Shown: piece by piece, positions 45,188 through 56,425 of the stretch
Layout of the letters: each line of letters starts with the position of its first letter
Numbering within the stretch: the first letter of the stretch is position 1
Source: Piezodorus guildinii
Taxonomy: Eukaryota; Arthropoda; Insecta; Hemiptera; Pentatomidae
Direction: 5' to 3'
Length of the DNA stretch: 64,000 nucleotides
Assembly: GCA_023052935.1 (NCBI GenBank)
Contig: CM041292.1
Coordinates: 103,235,906-103,299,905 of the forward strand
Notes under the pieces: model-generated
Told to the model about the DNA's origin: nothing
Database searches by the model: none
What the model saw: the letters and a program-made list of their open reading frames with translations, nothing else
Made by a program: the position numbers and the translations under genes

Positions 45188-45757
45188 CTCATCATAATCT
45201 CAATTTTTTTATGATTCAATAATTAGGAGTGGCCCTAGATGACGAAAAGTTGTAAATTATGAAAAAAAAAACTTATTTTGGGATTGGCAAAAAGATTATC
45301 TTGCATATACATAAATTATAAAATTGTTATTCAAAATTAATTTTTTAGTAAATTTGTATGATTTTTTATGACAAAATACCGTTGTAAGCATGATCTTGTT
45401 TACCTTGTGCTCAGTAATAAAATTAAAATTACATAATGAGGTAGCTTTATCGCAATTTAATCTATTTAATCACACATTATCTGTTTTAGGATCATCCAAG
45501 CGTGTAGTTTTCTGAAAGCACTTTAAATGTTTGGTGTACTTATCTTTGTTTACCCATACTCGATGCACCCGACTCTAGAACAGTTTAGAGCGGTGCAGAA
45601 CCGACAGAGCTTATACGTGTAATTTACTGTAATCAGTTATACAGCCCTGTGGAAGAAGCTTGTACTGACGGTAGATAACAGAATCACGCCTTCAGCAATG
45701 TATGTTCTTTGCTGTTCACAATGTTTTCCTTTACAACATTAAGCCCAGTTTAGTTTA
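45179..45757. other. non-coding stretch
   Basis: Nothing recognised. Confidence 0.4.
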
Positions 45758-45950
45758 ATTGGCCACAGGCAAACGTGGAACTTTGAGTCTTACGGCCAAC
45801 GAATGCTAGAGAAAGCGAAATATGCTCTAATTTAATGAATCTGAAAATGGCCAATGGGAAGCCAGTAGAGAAAATGCTAGGTCAGGATTGGTCTAATTGG
45901 TTAGCTTTCGCCTATTGTTCAACCAATCCCTTGCTTCCCTCTATAATTGG
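45758..45950. promoter_or_regulatory. cluster of six CCAAT/ATTGG boxes
   Basis: ATTGG or CCAAT at 45758, 45851, 45887, 45896, 45923 and 45946, in a GC-richer, apparently unique segment. Clustered CCAAT boxes are typical of NF-Y-bound promoters or LTR-like promoters. No downstream gene is evident, so function is inference. Confidence 0.25.
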
Positions 45951-46274
45951 CTGAGCAAATCTTCCTTATCAATATCACATTCAATTAGATGCACTTCCTT
46001 TCCCTGATCGTACTGTATGGGTGGCTTTCTCTCTTAGCAAGTAGCTTGTAGGCAATTCTAAAGGTCTTTCGAAGTCTTTAATGATATTATTAGTGTAGAT
46101 CATTTTAGGTGCGGATTAGTTTTCCGGAAAAAAATATAGCTACCTGTTAGAAACTCTTATTAAGGTCAATAAATTAAAATGAAATCTATGATCTAACACG
46201 ATGCAGTAAATATTAAACTATACCTGGGAGAAGTAGGCTCAGGGTGCAGTTAATAGAACACACAGTTAAGTATA

Positions 46275-46326
46275 AACTTAATTTACTTGTGCCTAAGTTT
46301 CGGCCTAAATTATAGGCCTTCTTCAG
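46275..46326 (-). ncRNA. hammerhead-like motif
   Basis: On the minus strand, CTGAAGA, A, GGCCTA-TAATT-TAGGCC and GAAAC reproduce the hammerhead core order CUGANGA - stem II - GAAA. It is followed by AACTTA and, after a 13-base gap, TAAGTT, which can form stem III. Against it: an unpaired A precedes stem II, and no complementary arm for stem I is seen beside the expected cleavage site. It may be a decayed ribozyme from a Penelope-like terminal repeat. Confidence 0.4.
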
Positions 46327-46502
46327 GGTGATTGAGTGAGCTGAGCGGGCGTCACAACAATGAAGTGATTCATTCACTTCATTAAACTATATCAGTAATT
46401 CTGAGTTGGGCCATGTTGATAAGCTAAATAATAACTCATTAAAAACTACCATTGGAGATCGTTATAGGAAGAAAAGCAGATAGCATGTATAACTATAGTA
46501 AG

Positions 46503-46775
46503 GGGGCGGGGTGGTCGAGATGGTAAGCGCGCATTGCTTTAAACACGCGTTGCCCAGCTACCAGATGACCAATACCTTGAAACCAAAAATTACGAGTTCA
46601 ACTCTCGGAACCGGAGGGGACTTTTATCTCTGCATTAATTCCCCCGCCCTCACCCGCTGGTCCGAGAAACCCCCGTATAGCCTTCAAAGACAAGGTAGGG
46701 GTTAATTTAGGTTTCATCTAATTTACTTGTTATATTCCTGTATACAGTTGTAAATTCCAATAAATAAAAAAAGAA
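46503..46775 (+). mobile_element. SINE-A with Jockey-like 3' tail
   Basis: The head 'gggggcggggtggtcgagat' has an A box (TGGTCGAGATGG) and a B box ('gagttcaactctcgg') about 90 bases on. The body ends 'agccttcaaagacaaggtag'. Unlike the poly(A)-tailed copy at 21.4 kb, it continues with 'aatttacttgtt.tatt', 'tacagttgtaaat' and 'aataaataaa'. That is the tail order of the Jockey relics at 4.55 and 7.98 kb. No target duplication was identified. Confidence 0.85.
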
Positions 46776-48559
46776 AAAAAAAGAGATGATTAAAGCAAAA
46801 ATTATACTTGTTTGAAATAAATATTATTTCCACTTATGGAAAAATCTATATTTTTATGTTCATATTAGAGGCTTAATCGACACGAGAGGCTAAATGCTTT
46901 ACTCAGAGAGTTACAATTGAATTACAATATATTTTTTATACAGGTCATTGGTAAAAATAATGAATATTATATATATTGATATTACAATAAGTCTTTAATA
47001 TAATTTTTTTTTTAAATTATTTCGATCAAGGCAGGTTAAATCGTAACCTAATAGGAAAAAAATCGAAGGTTGTCTAAGCATTGCATCTATTCATTTGGGC
47101 TGAAACAGTAAAATCTTGCGTTCGAGTTTTATTGCAGGTCTTTATATGGATTTTTCGGAAACACGAGATTCGGTGATTAGTAGCTATTAAGCTCTCGAGC
47201 CAGAAAAAAATACTTGCAGAATGGCGAGGGTTTACAGCCACCGTTAGCGAGCATTAAGAGCGATCAAGAGAACTGAGTTAGTGTTTATGTGCCAACATCA
47301 GGACATCTTAAAGAGTTGCTGCGTTTTTCTTAGAGAGAGTTGTTATGTATTGGCTTTCTATCGGCTATAAACGTTGATGAAGGAGGTCACAGTATTTCAA
47401 GGGCTGGACCGGGTGTTTTCAACTTCTTCATTTTATAGGTGGCTCTTCTCATCTTAAGAGTTTTAGGTTGTCACGAATCTCTTGGTGGCGTTTTTCATGG
47501 GATATTTTCGAAAATATTTAGAAACGAGATGTCTGTGCCTACTTTTAAAAATACTCTTTCAAACATATTTGAACATACAAACATATTATCAAAGTAAAAT
47601 CAATTTAAACAAATATATTTACATAATATTAACCATGTTTATACTATTTAATAACTCTCCAAATAAGAGAATATCCTCCTGGTGTCAATTTGTTTCCAAC
47701 GCATAATCGGTTTTAGGGGTTCGTTAAGGCTTGAAAATGAACTTAATTAAAATACAATAGATTTTAAATATATTTTCAGTTGTATCGATTCAATTATTTT
47801 TAAATTTTATTTATTTCTTAAAGGGAAAGAGTGCTGTTAGAAGAGTATTATTCTAGGTTTAAGAAATCAAGTCAGAAGCCTTGATTTAATGTTGTCCACT
47901 TGTGATGTAATAATTTACTTTACAAAAGAAAGTTAATTTATAAACATAAATCGGTTCTGAAATTTATTTTCTTGCGCCGAAGAATCTAGAAGAATCGGTT
48001 TCAGAAAATAAATAAAAATAATTTGAAGTACCAATAGATAGAAATACCAAAAAAAAGTTTCATACCAAAACCAATAGCTTACTCTGCCAAAAGCATAATC
48101 AAACTAAAAAAGTTTTGTTTTTTACTAAATGAGAGTTTAGTTATGCCTATAGCATTTATAGGGTTGGACGAAATAGTTTTTTTCCAAATTCTTTTATTCC
48201 AGAAAATTAATATCGAAAACTGTCTAATTTGAAGACAAACTTAGCACCCCTTCTCCTTTCTCCACTCAACAATTTTAAACCTTTTGCCAAGCTCCCTCAC
48301 CGTTTCTTCTCTAACGAATTCCTGCGGTCGTCCTTGCCTGTATTCCGAAATTACTCTCATCTTATACTGTAAATATTAAAGTTTTTCACCGTATCAAATT
48401 TTATCTGAACAACAAACGCATCCTCTAATACGTAAGTCTTATATGTTGGACACAATGAATATAAGAAGTTCAAGATTTTTATTTTAGAATCCTTTAAATC
48501 CAAATGGAAAATCCTCCGAAAACTATCTCTTCCAGAATTCCTGTCCCGCCAGACGATCT
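46776..48559. other. AT-rich non-coding stretch
   Basis: GC-richer part at about 47130-47420. No gene or bounded repeat recognised. Confidence 0.4.
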
Positions 48560-48756
48560 TGACAATTGTATCCTTACCTCCTGACTCATCTTCCACTACT
48601 GATATTGGACTTAATAGATTCTACCCAGAAAGTTCCTTTTTCTCCCATATTTTATATGACGAACTAATAACAACCGTTCTTAAATCCCACACTAATGATT
48701 ATGGACCCGATAGCATCCTAGTAAAACTAATTAAATCCGGTCAACTAGTTCTTATT

Positions 48757-48837
<81 letters not shown>

Positions 48838-49924
48838 CATTTTAAAACTATATATTTCTAATTTCCTGAAAACTGCCTCAGCTCGTCCATTAAACAAAAT
48901 TTCAAATCCTTCCCTCTCCGTCTGATTTTCGTTCTATTTCTAATATTTCCAAATCTTCATTCCGAACTGGTTATTCGCCGCAATCCTCTTAAAAATGACC
49001 CACGACTTCCAACCCACCTTTGAACACTAAAAACGAACTATCCTCAACCTTTTAGATTTCTTTAAAGCATTATTTGATACAGTTTACCATAATGTCCTCC
49101 TAGCCAAACTACGAAGTCTCCCATTATCCAATAGTCCTCTGCGCTAGTTTAAATCTTCCCTCTCTGATCGTTCACAGTATGTGGTACTCCAAGTTCAACA
49201 CTGTCCCCCATACTATTTGCTTTATACATCAAAGACCTTCCTCTCGACGTCCACCACTCCCAATATCATATCTATGCTGACGACTTCCATATTTACCTAT
49301 CCCTCCTATTAATAGCAATCAAAAAGGTACCAGACGAAAAAATAAATTGTTTTTGGGCAGCTGAAAAAAAATTAAAGCTAAATGCAGAGAAAACTGAGGC
49401 TATTGTAATAGAATCCAATCGTCTTCCTAAAAACCTTTCCCCAATCCCAACACTGTTTCTCAATGATAATCCGACAAAGTTCCACCAAACCGTTAAAAAC
49501 CTAGGAATCACCCTCGATCAAACCTTGTCCTGGAAAAACCATGTGTTCGAGATCTCTGATCGCACATTTTCCTCCTTAAAACTTCTAAATAGTTCCTCAA
49601 TATTTCGACAATTTGACTACTGTTATAGGGTGTATGGGGATATCTATGGGGATCTCGAGGGCAAAATTAAAACGATTATTGAACTGCTTTTTCCGCTTCA
49701 TATTTGGGATACCTGGCCATATTTGGGCCTACAAGACCTATCGCGCCACTGGAACGGAATTATTTGAGGTTGCTTCTTAATTTAATATTATTATTATTAT
49801 TTGCAATTTATTTTGTTGTTTGTTTTAATATTCTAAAACAATAAAGTTCTTATTTTAATTTCCTTGTAATGTTATTCTAAAGGGACTAGTCCTAGAATAA
49901 ATAATGAATTTATTATTATTATTA
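48560..49924 (+). pseudogene. CR1-like LINE relic (reverse transcriptase and 3' UTR)
   Basis: A decayed plus-strand relative of the element at 51.7-56.3 kb. In order it shows 'LKSHTNDYGPDSILVKLIK', a (TA)n expansion at 48760-48833, 'FFKALFDTVYHNVLLAKL', 'YADDFHIYLS', 'KLKLNAEKTEAIVIESN' and 'VKNLGITLDQTLSWKNHV'. These correspond to the same motifs in the larger element, with many stops and frameshifts. It ends in a 3' UTR ('ttctaaagggactagtccta') and an ATT-repeat tail at ~49910. Confidence 0.88.
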
Positions 49925-51189
49925 AAGGTTTGAGGGCAAGCCACAATTCTTTTAAAAACATTTTTTTGCAAGTCTTATATGCTTTTAATCTTTGCTGAAT
50001 ATCTCCATTTTTATGATCATTGTAAAAAAAAAGTTTTTGAAGTTTAACACTAGCTGACACTTTTGTGCTAAAACTATTTTTTAAACATAACTATTGATAT
50101 ATACTCAAAAAATTCAAAAAATCACATAAACCATTCCCATGTTAATTTAGTGGCGATTGAATTTGGTTCAGCTCCTAATAATTTGATTAATGTTGATTAG
50201 ACTTATAAGATTACAAATTAGCATTTATTCAAATCTCTTCCCTGATTTAAACAAATGATTTGCCGAAGTAGAACATCTTTGTATAATTTATTGTTTTTTT
50301 ATCATAAATTCATGACCGACATTTGTATCCAAAGTCAAGGTTTTCCCCTTCCCTGGCCTCAATGACTGACCCTGGTCTTCCCATTTAATATACTCATCTT
50401 CTCATAACGAAGCAAATCGTATTTCACTCCAGTTGTTGACGAGATTGATTTTTGGGTGAGTTGATATCTATAGTTAAACCTCAGTTAATATTATTTAAAA
50501 AAAAAAAAAACTGAGCAGTTAATGAACTATTCTCTTATTATTCTTATATTGTATCTTTTTCGATTAATCAGGTTTAATTAAGTTGTATATTTTGGATAAG
50601 ATAAAAAAAATTTTCCTTACTTTCAATACATTTAAAATTCTTCTCTTATCTAGCCACGACGAATTCCCACGTCTCCACCAACATACCTTTGATCTTACGA
50701 AAGAATTCCCTTTTAAGTCAAAGCATCATCACACCATTAGATTTTTTCCACTCATTTAGTCTAGAATGTTACTACTGTTTCTTTATCTTCTACCTTCATC
50801 TTTTTCCCATGTTGTCCAAAAAGGTTAATCGAGTTCCCGAAGATCTCTATTTCTGGTAAATTTGGAACCGTTAGTTGCTAATTGGGTTTTATATAATGAC
50901 TAATTAATTTTCCCTTAAAGAGACGATGAATTATTACCATTATCATAATAACTTATGTGTTTTATAAAATTATAATTACTTTAATATTATTTTACCGAAT
51001 AAAAATCTCAATTACATTTAACATTAGCCTAGGACGAATTTAGTTGAAAATAAATCAGAATATATAACGTAAACAAATAAATTGTTTTATATTTATATTA
51101 GTTATTCCTATTGGATGGCACAGAGGAGGAGCTTAGATGTATATTTGGAGAGAAAGAAGGAAGAGGTTGAAGTGGATTACGTTATTTCC
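49925..51189. other. AT-rich non-coding stretch
   Basis: Nothing recognised. Confidence 0.45.
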
Positions 51190-51194
51190 ATTTT

Positions 51195-51682
51195 TACTTT
51201 CACTTACTATATATAGTAAGGAAAGTATTGCGATCGTGAAAATTTTCGAATTCCAGTTTTCAACGGAAATACACGTTTTAGGGTCCCCTGAGTCCAAATA
51301 ACCAAGTCCCGCAAAAAGGTCTGTGTGTGTGTGTGTCTGTGTGTGTGTGTGTCTGTGGTAACTCCCGGGCGGAAACGGTAAGTCCTATGAAACTGAAATT
51401 TCATATTTAAGACAACTATACGCCCGAGACGTGACAAAACTTTTTTCATCAAAATGAGCTTACTAGAAGAGGCACTTTATACCATGCATTTTGCACCTTT
51501 TTTCGATTTTCTCAAAAACGGTTCCGACGATTTTGATTAAACTCGCTATATCGATGTAAAATTAAATGGGCTTTAATATCATGTAGGTTTTATTTGGATA
51601 AAAATGGTCTGACAGGGCTTAAATGCCGATATTTTAAATTTTCTTCCTCTAAAGTACCTTTAATTTTTTAGATTCAATAATA
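51195..51682 (+). repeat. Rpt-A copy, left part (continues at 56319)
   Basis: Starts with the TIR TTTCACTTAC and the perfect palindrome CTTACTATATATAGTAAG (51203-51220). It continues through the (TG)n tract near 51320-51355 and stops in 'ttagattcaataata' where the CR1-like LINE is inserted. The sequence resumes at about 56319 in register with the uninterrupted copy at 56.9 kb. Confidence 0.93.
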
Positions 51683-52003
51683 GAATAGAATAGAATAGAA
51701 TAGAAAAAAATTTTATTCTGGGACTAGGTCCCCTAAGAATAACAGTTATGTACAATAGAAATATGTAATATGTCTGGCCAACAGACAAGAAGCATGATTA
51801 ATTATTATTTACAAAAAATTACAATTATTTACAATGAGAAAAATACCATACATAAGAAATAACAAAGAAATTAATGAAAAATATATATCTTATAATTTTA
51901 TCTTCTGAAAAACTAAAATTTTATTCAAACAAAAGCAAATTAAAATTTGGGCGGTAAACAGTAATCTTCATTCACTCAATGTAGATTTATATCATATATC
52001 ATA
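51683..52003 (-). other. CR1-like 3' UTR and (ATTCT)n tail
   Basis: The tail appears on the plus strand as gaatagaatagaatagaata, preceded by 'ttttattctgggactaggtc'. The same end occurs at 49.87 kb and, less clearly, at 12.16 kb, but those copies carry ATT/AAT repeats instead. Confidence 0.85.
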
Positions 52004-54814
52004 TCACATTTGCTGATCGTCTATTTGGGATGACAGAAGGTATAGGAAAAGTTGGGATTTGAATGAGGATAAAGAGGCAGCATGGGGGATGTGGATAGGT
52101 AGAGAATTCCAGAGTGTAGTAGAGCGAACAATAAAGGAACGATCAAAAGTTTTGGTTCTGTGGGTAGGAAGATAAAGGTCAGACTGTCGCGATCTAGTTT
52201 CAAGGGAGTGGACTGAGGATTTAAATTGAAGGAGACTGTGGATATAGGAAGGATGCTGGGAGTTAATAGTTTGGTAGAGGTATGATCCAAGGAAATATTG
52301 TCTGCGGGTTGAGGGGAGGAGCCACTTTAATTCACCGTATAAGTGGGTAACATGAGACCTCCTTGAAGTACCGAAGACAAATCTTAAGGAAATGTTCATA
52401 ATGCGCTTTAGTCTGCCTTCAAGCACAGCCGGGAGGCCGTCATACACCGCACAACAATAGTCAAAGTGGGGGAAAATAAGTGAAGAAACGAGGAGCTTAC
52501 GAGTGGATAGGGGAAGGAGTTGACGGGAGCGATGGAAAAATTTAAGAGTACTTATTGTTTTTCGGGAGATTTGGGCAATATGGGGTTTCCAGGAGAGGGA
52601 TTGGTCGATGGTGATACCTAGGTTTTTGACAGTGGAACTGAACGTAATTGGGTAATTATTAAGGATTAGATTTGGAAAATTGGAATTAGATTTGAGAAGG
52701 GAATTGGAACCTATTACTATTGCTTGTGTCTTCATGGCATTTAGCTTAAGTTTATTCTGAATTCCCCAGGCGCTGATTCTATCCAGGTCCTCCTGAATCT
52801 TGGAAAATGCTAGTAATGTCTCAGATGGGGAGAAGGATAGGTAGATCTGGAAATCATCAGCGTACAAATGGTGGGAGCAATGATGAATAGATTTGGGAAG
52901 GTCATTGATGTAGGAATTAAAAAGGAGAGGAGATATACTTGAACCCTGGGCCACACCTGCCGAAAGGGCAAGAAAGGAAGATAGAGGATGATTAGGAATG
53001 GTGACAGCTTGGGTTCTACCAGAGAGAAATGAGTGAAACCAACGAATAGTGCTGTTAGAAAAGGATAGGGATTGTAGTTTGGAGAAAAGGATGGAGTGGT
53101 CCATGGAGTCAAAAGCTTTTGAAAAGTCTAGAAGTATTAGTACGGTCAGTTTCTTTTCTTCCATAGCAGTATGTAAGTCGCTGGTGATTTTGAGGAGAGC
53201 GGATTGTGTGGAAAAACCAGGTCGGAAACCGGATTGGAGAGGATCAAGAAGTTTAGACTTTTCAAGGAAATTAGATAATTGAGATTGGACTATTCTTTCT
53301 AAAGGCTTGGAAAGGTTAGATAGAATGGAAATAGGGCGATAGTCTTTAGGAGATGTAGGATTAGAGGTTTTATTGATAGGATGGACTATTGCTTTTTTCC
53401 AAGTAGATGGAAATATAGAATTTTGGAGGGAAAAATTATATATGAATAGAAGAACTGGTAGGATTTCGGGAAGGCATAATTTTAATAATTTGACGGGTAT
53501 TCCGTCAAATCCTATTGAGTTGGTATGGGATTTCATTACAGAGGAGATAAGGTCGGTTGGTGTGATATCGGAAAAATAAAAATTATCTGGATTAAATGAT
53601 GTAACTGAAGAAAAATCGGAAGAATGTGGAGAATGATTATCAGAGGAGGAAGATGAAAAGTATACATTTAATTCATCTGGAGAGGTTTGATAGGATGGTG
53701 AGGAAGAGGATTTGCAAAGAGACAGTTGGCGAAGGAGTTGCCATTTTGACTTTGAATCGGGAGCAGAGGAGAGAGTTTCGTGAAAGTAATTAGATTTTGC
53801 TTGTCTAATTGTTGCCTGAGTCAGATTGCGGAGTGCCCTGAATGCTTGATAGTCTTCCGTCAGTCTAGTACGTCTAAAGCGTCTACGGGCAGCCTCACGC
53901 TCTTTTGTAAGTCTTTTATTTCTGGACTCATCCAAGGAGCAGGGCAGTGGCGGAAGGTATAGGTTTTGAGGGGAGCATGTTTGTCAAGGATGCTGATAAG
54001 GTTAGAGGTGAGGATATCGACCATTGAATCTATAGAGGTACAAGAAATATATATCGTCCCACTTTAGGACTTCAAGATCGGATCGGATGATTTCACGGGT
54101 AAGGGAGTTGATATTACGGAAAGTTGTTGTTTTAGGAAGGATTGTTGGAGTTTGGATATTGTATGAAATTTGTATTAGGTCATGACAGGATAAGAATGGG
54201 ACTGGTAATTGAGATGAAGAGAGGAGGCTATGTGCTGAATCAATTACATGAAGGTCGAGCCAGGTATCTGAGCAATGAGTATGATGGGTGGAAGAAAAAG
54301 GTACAATAAAAAGATTAAGGGAAAAGAAGAGATTTTCGAGGTACAGTTTGTCATTGGAGTTGGAAAGGAAATTGGTGTTGAAGTCGCCGGATATTATAAT
54401 ATTGTTATAGAGAGGAACGTAGCTGTAGAGGGTAGTTTCAAAAGGAGCATCAAACGGAACTAAAGGAGGGCGATACACCACTGCAAATAAGAGAGGATGA
54501 TTATTACAAATAATTTCAAGGATAATAAATTCAATATGAGGATGATCAGATGGGATTGAGACATCCAGGATACGCCATCTTAGGCTATTATGTACATAGA
54601 GACCGACTCCTCCGCCAGTGCGGCCTAATCGGTCATGACGTAAGAAGGAGTGGTCGGGTAAGGAAATAGAAGAGGAGGGAATGTAGGGTTTAAGCCAAGT
54701 TTCTGATACTGCAATTATATGGTAAAAGTTCTGGGTAAAGTATTGAAGGAATTCATCATAATGAGCGGGCAAGGATTGGGAGTTGACGTGACAAATATTT
54801 AGGATACTAGTCAT
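52004..54814 (-). pseudogene. CR1-like ORF2: endonuclease and reverse transcriptase, one frameshift
   Basis: The endonuclease part (54814-54002, 270 residues) has 'NICHVNSQSL', 'IIAVSETWLKP', 'RTGGGVGLYV' and 'IIISGDFNTNF', but the final catalytic SDH box reads S-C-H ('LSCHDLI'). The frame is lost near 54040, and the following residues are open in another frame into the 643-residue segment (ATG at 53935). That segment holds 'YRPISILSNLSKPLERIV', 'LLDFSKAFDSMDHSILF', 'AGVAQGSSISPLLFNSYI', palm box 'LYADDFQIYL' and 'VKNLGITIDQSLSWKPHI'. It would nick target DNA and reverse-transcribe the element RNA. The frameshift and altered endonuclease box make this copy inactive. Confidence 0.93.
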
Positions 54815-55091
54815 AGGAACGGGATGGGGAAAAACACTGATGGTAGGTAAACGACGTAGCTAAATTTTGGTTAAATTTAAAGATTAAAAGAAAATAAATA
54901 CAAAATAGAACAATCAAAAGTGTTGAGTGAAGAATACTTGAAAAATTAAATAAATAATGACTAATGAAGAAAATAAAAATTGTATAAAAATAAAAATATA
55001 CCGTGACACTAAACATTAAACTCAGTAAATTACAAATAAAGTCCGTGGTGTAAATCCGTTTGTAGCCAGAGAGTAGACGATAGTCAGGACG

Positions 55092-56039
55092 TCAGTCGAA
55101 GACCTCTAGGTCCTGTGCTCGGTCGATGAAGACCACCGGATGTCCGTCGTCCTTACGACAGCGAACTCGGCCGGCTGAAAACCAAACATATTTTAGTTTT
55201 CCGGCGATCTCTTCTGTCGGGCGAGCCAGTAAAGGTGTCTGTTTCCTGGAGACATTTCCTCGCTCAGGTATATACGGTGGCAATCATTGGATTCCCACCC
55301 GATGTCCAGCGTGGTGAAATCCCTTTTGACCTTTCTTTGCTTCACCAGCTCGTCCCTCGTGATTTGCCTGACGAAACGGACAACGACAGGAGGTGTTCTT
55401 TCGTCACCCGGCTTCGATCTACGTCGTACCACCGTGTCCAGATCCTCAGGAGAAATCTTCATACCTAGGCCGGCCGCCACACTGGTCACCAGAGCCGCAG
55501 GGGTTTCACCGGGACGGACCGGGATACCCCGAATTTCTAGAGACCTACGAAGTAGCCCCTGCTCGGCCTTATTAAGGCGAACCTCGAGCTCACCTACTTT
55601 ATTTTTTAAATCTTATTCTCTAGAGAGAGCTCTTCGATATATTTTGCCTGGCTTTCTAGATGGCTTTCTATTTTGGAGAGCCTCTCATTTAATTCAAAAC
55701 TAAGTTCTCCATATTTTTCTAGAGAACCGCGCATGTTTTTAATTTCCTCGTTGACCTGGGATCCTTGACTGGTCACTGCTGACATTACATCGGCCAAGGT
55801 TGGCATACCTGATTTCTGCTCACTGATCTTGGAAGGAGATGAGGGTTTATCAATTTTTTTTTTTTTTCTGGGTCACATTTAGGGCACAGCCATGATTTTT
55901 TATTGACTCTCAGAGTTTCAATGTCTTTTTCTTTCAAATTACAGCATTTGCCGTGATAAACAACACGGCATTTACTGCAATTTAAATTGCTTTTGTCGTC
56001 ACGAGTGATGGCACATTCGCACAATGAACACTGAACCAT
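55092..56039 (-). pseudogene. CR1-like ORF1: PHD-like finger, coiled coil and FP-type domain, several frameshifts
   Basis: The RNA-binding ORF1 protein, about 315 residues if its frames are read in turn. The N-terminus is a Cys/His finger of PHD type: 'CSLCECAIT', 'LNCSKCRVVYHGKCCN' and 'WLCPKCD'. A Lys-rich stretch is coded by a ~14-A run where the first frame slips (near 55855). A coiled coil follows ('LSKIESHLESQAKYIEELSL'). After a second slip near 55612 comes a domain with 'LRRSLEIRGIP' and 'VVVRFVRQITRDELVKQRKV', like that of baculovirus FP-type and LINE ORF1 proteins. A third slip is near 55210, before 'RVRCRKDDGHPVVFI'. Start at the ATG at 56039. Confidence 0.85.
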
Positions 56040-56318
56040 TTTTTAATTTAAGTTAAGAAAATAAAGTTATAAAAAAACAAACAGTACTCACAGCAGAGAT
56101 AATAAGATAAACAGTAACAGGTGTCCTTAATGCCTTAGAGGTTAGGGATTATTGGACGAGCTAGCCGCTGTATCTCAGTAAACAAATTAAATGAATAAAT
56201 CTGAGAAGCTCAAATGACGAGGGTATTAGCGATGTTGACTGAACGAAGGCTCAAGCCAGACTGAATATATTATAAATATAAATATATATATAAATATTTA
56301 TATATTATATAAATATAA

Positions 56319-56425
56319 TAATAATAACTAGATTATCTTGTTAGCGCTGATGAAAAACAGGTAAATATATAAATTGAATAAATTCGATACCCAACTAAAG
56401 GAGAAAACAGAAAAAATATATTTTT
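56319..56425 (+). repeat. Rpt-A copy, right part
   Basis: Continues the copy begun at 51195 ('aataactagattatcttgtt' to 'ggagaaaacagaaaaaatat') and is cut short where the next Rpt-A unit begins. Confidence 0.9.

Larger units (their letters stand above)
51683..56318 (-). mobile_element. CR1-like non-LTR retrotransposon, ~4.6 kb, nested in Rpt-A
   Basis: A minus-strand LINE. From the 5' side (near 56.3 kb, boundary obscured by AT-rich sequence): leader, ORF1 (PHD-like finger, coiled coil and FP-type C-terminal domain), a 276-bp gap, ORF2 (endonuclease and reverse transcriptase), a 3' UTR, and a tail of about four ATTCT units next to the target. PHD-type ORF1 proteins are known from CR1-group elements. 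It carries several frameshifts, so it is inactive but not old enough to have lost its domains. The target is the AAT-rich part of an Rpt-A copy. Confidence 0.9.

Noticed and set aside
53049..54463. Plus-strand frames of 60-77 residues in the CR1-like element
   Set aside because: Antisense shadows of ORF2.
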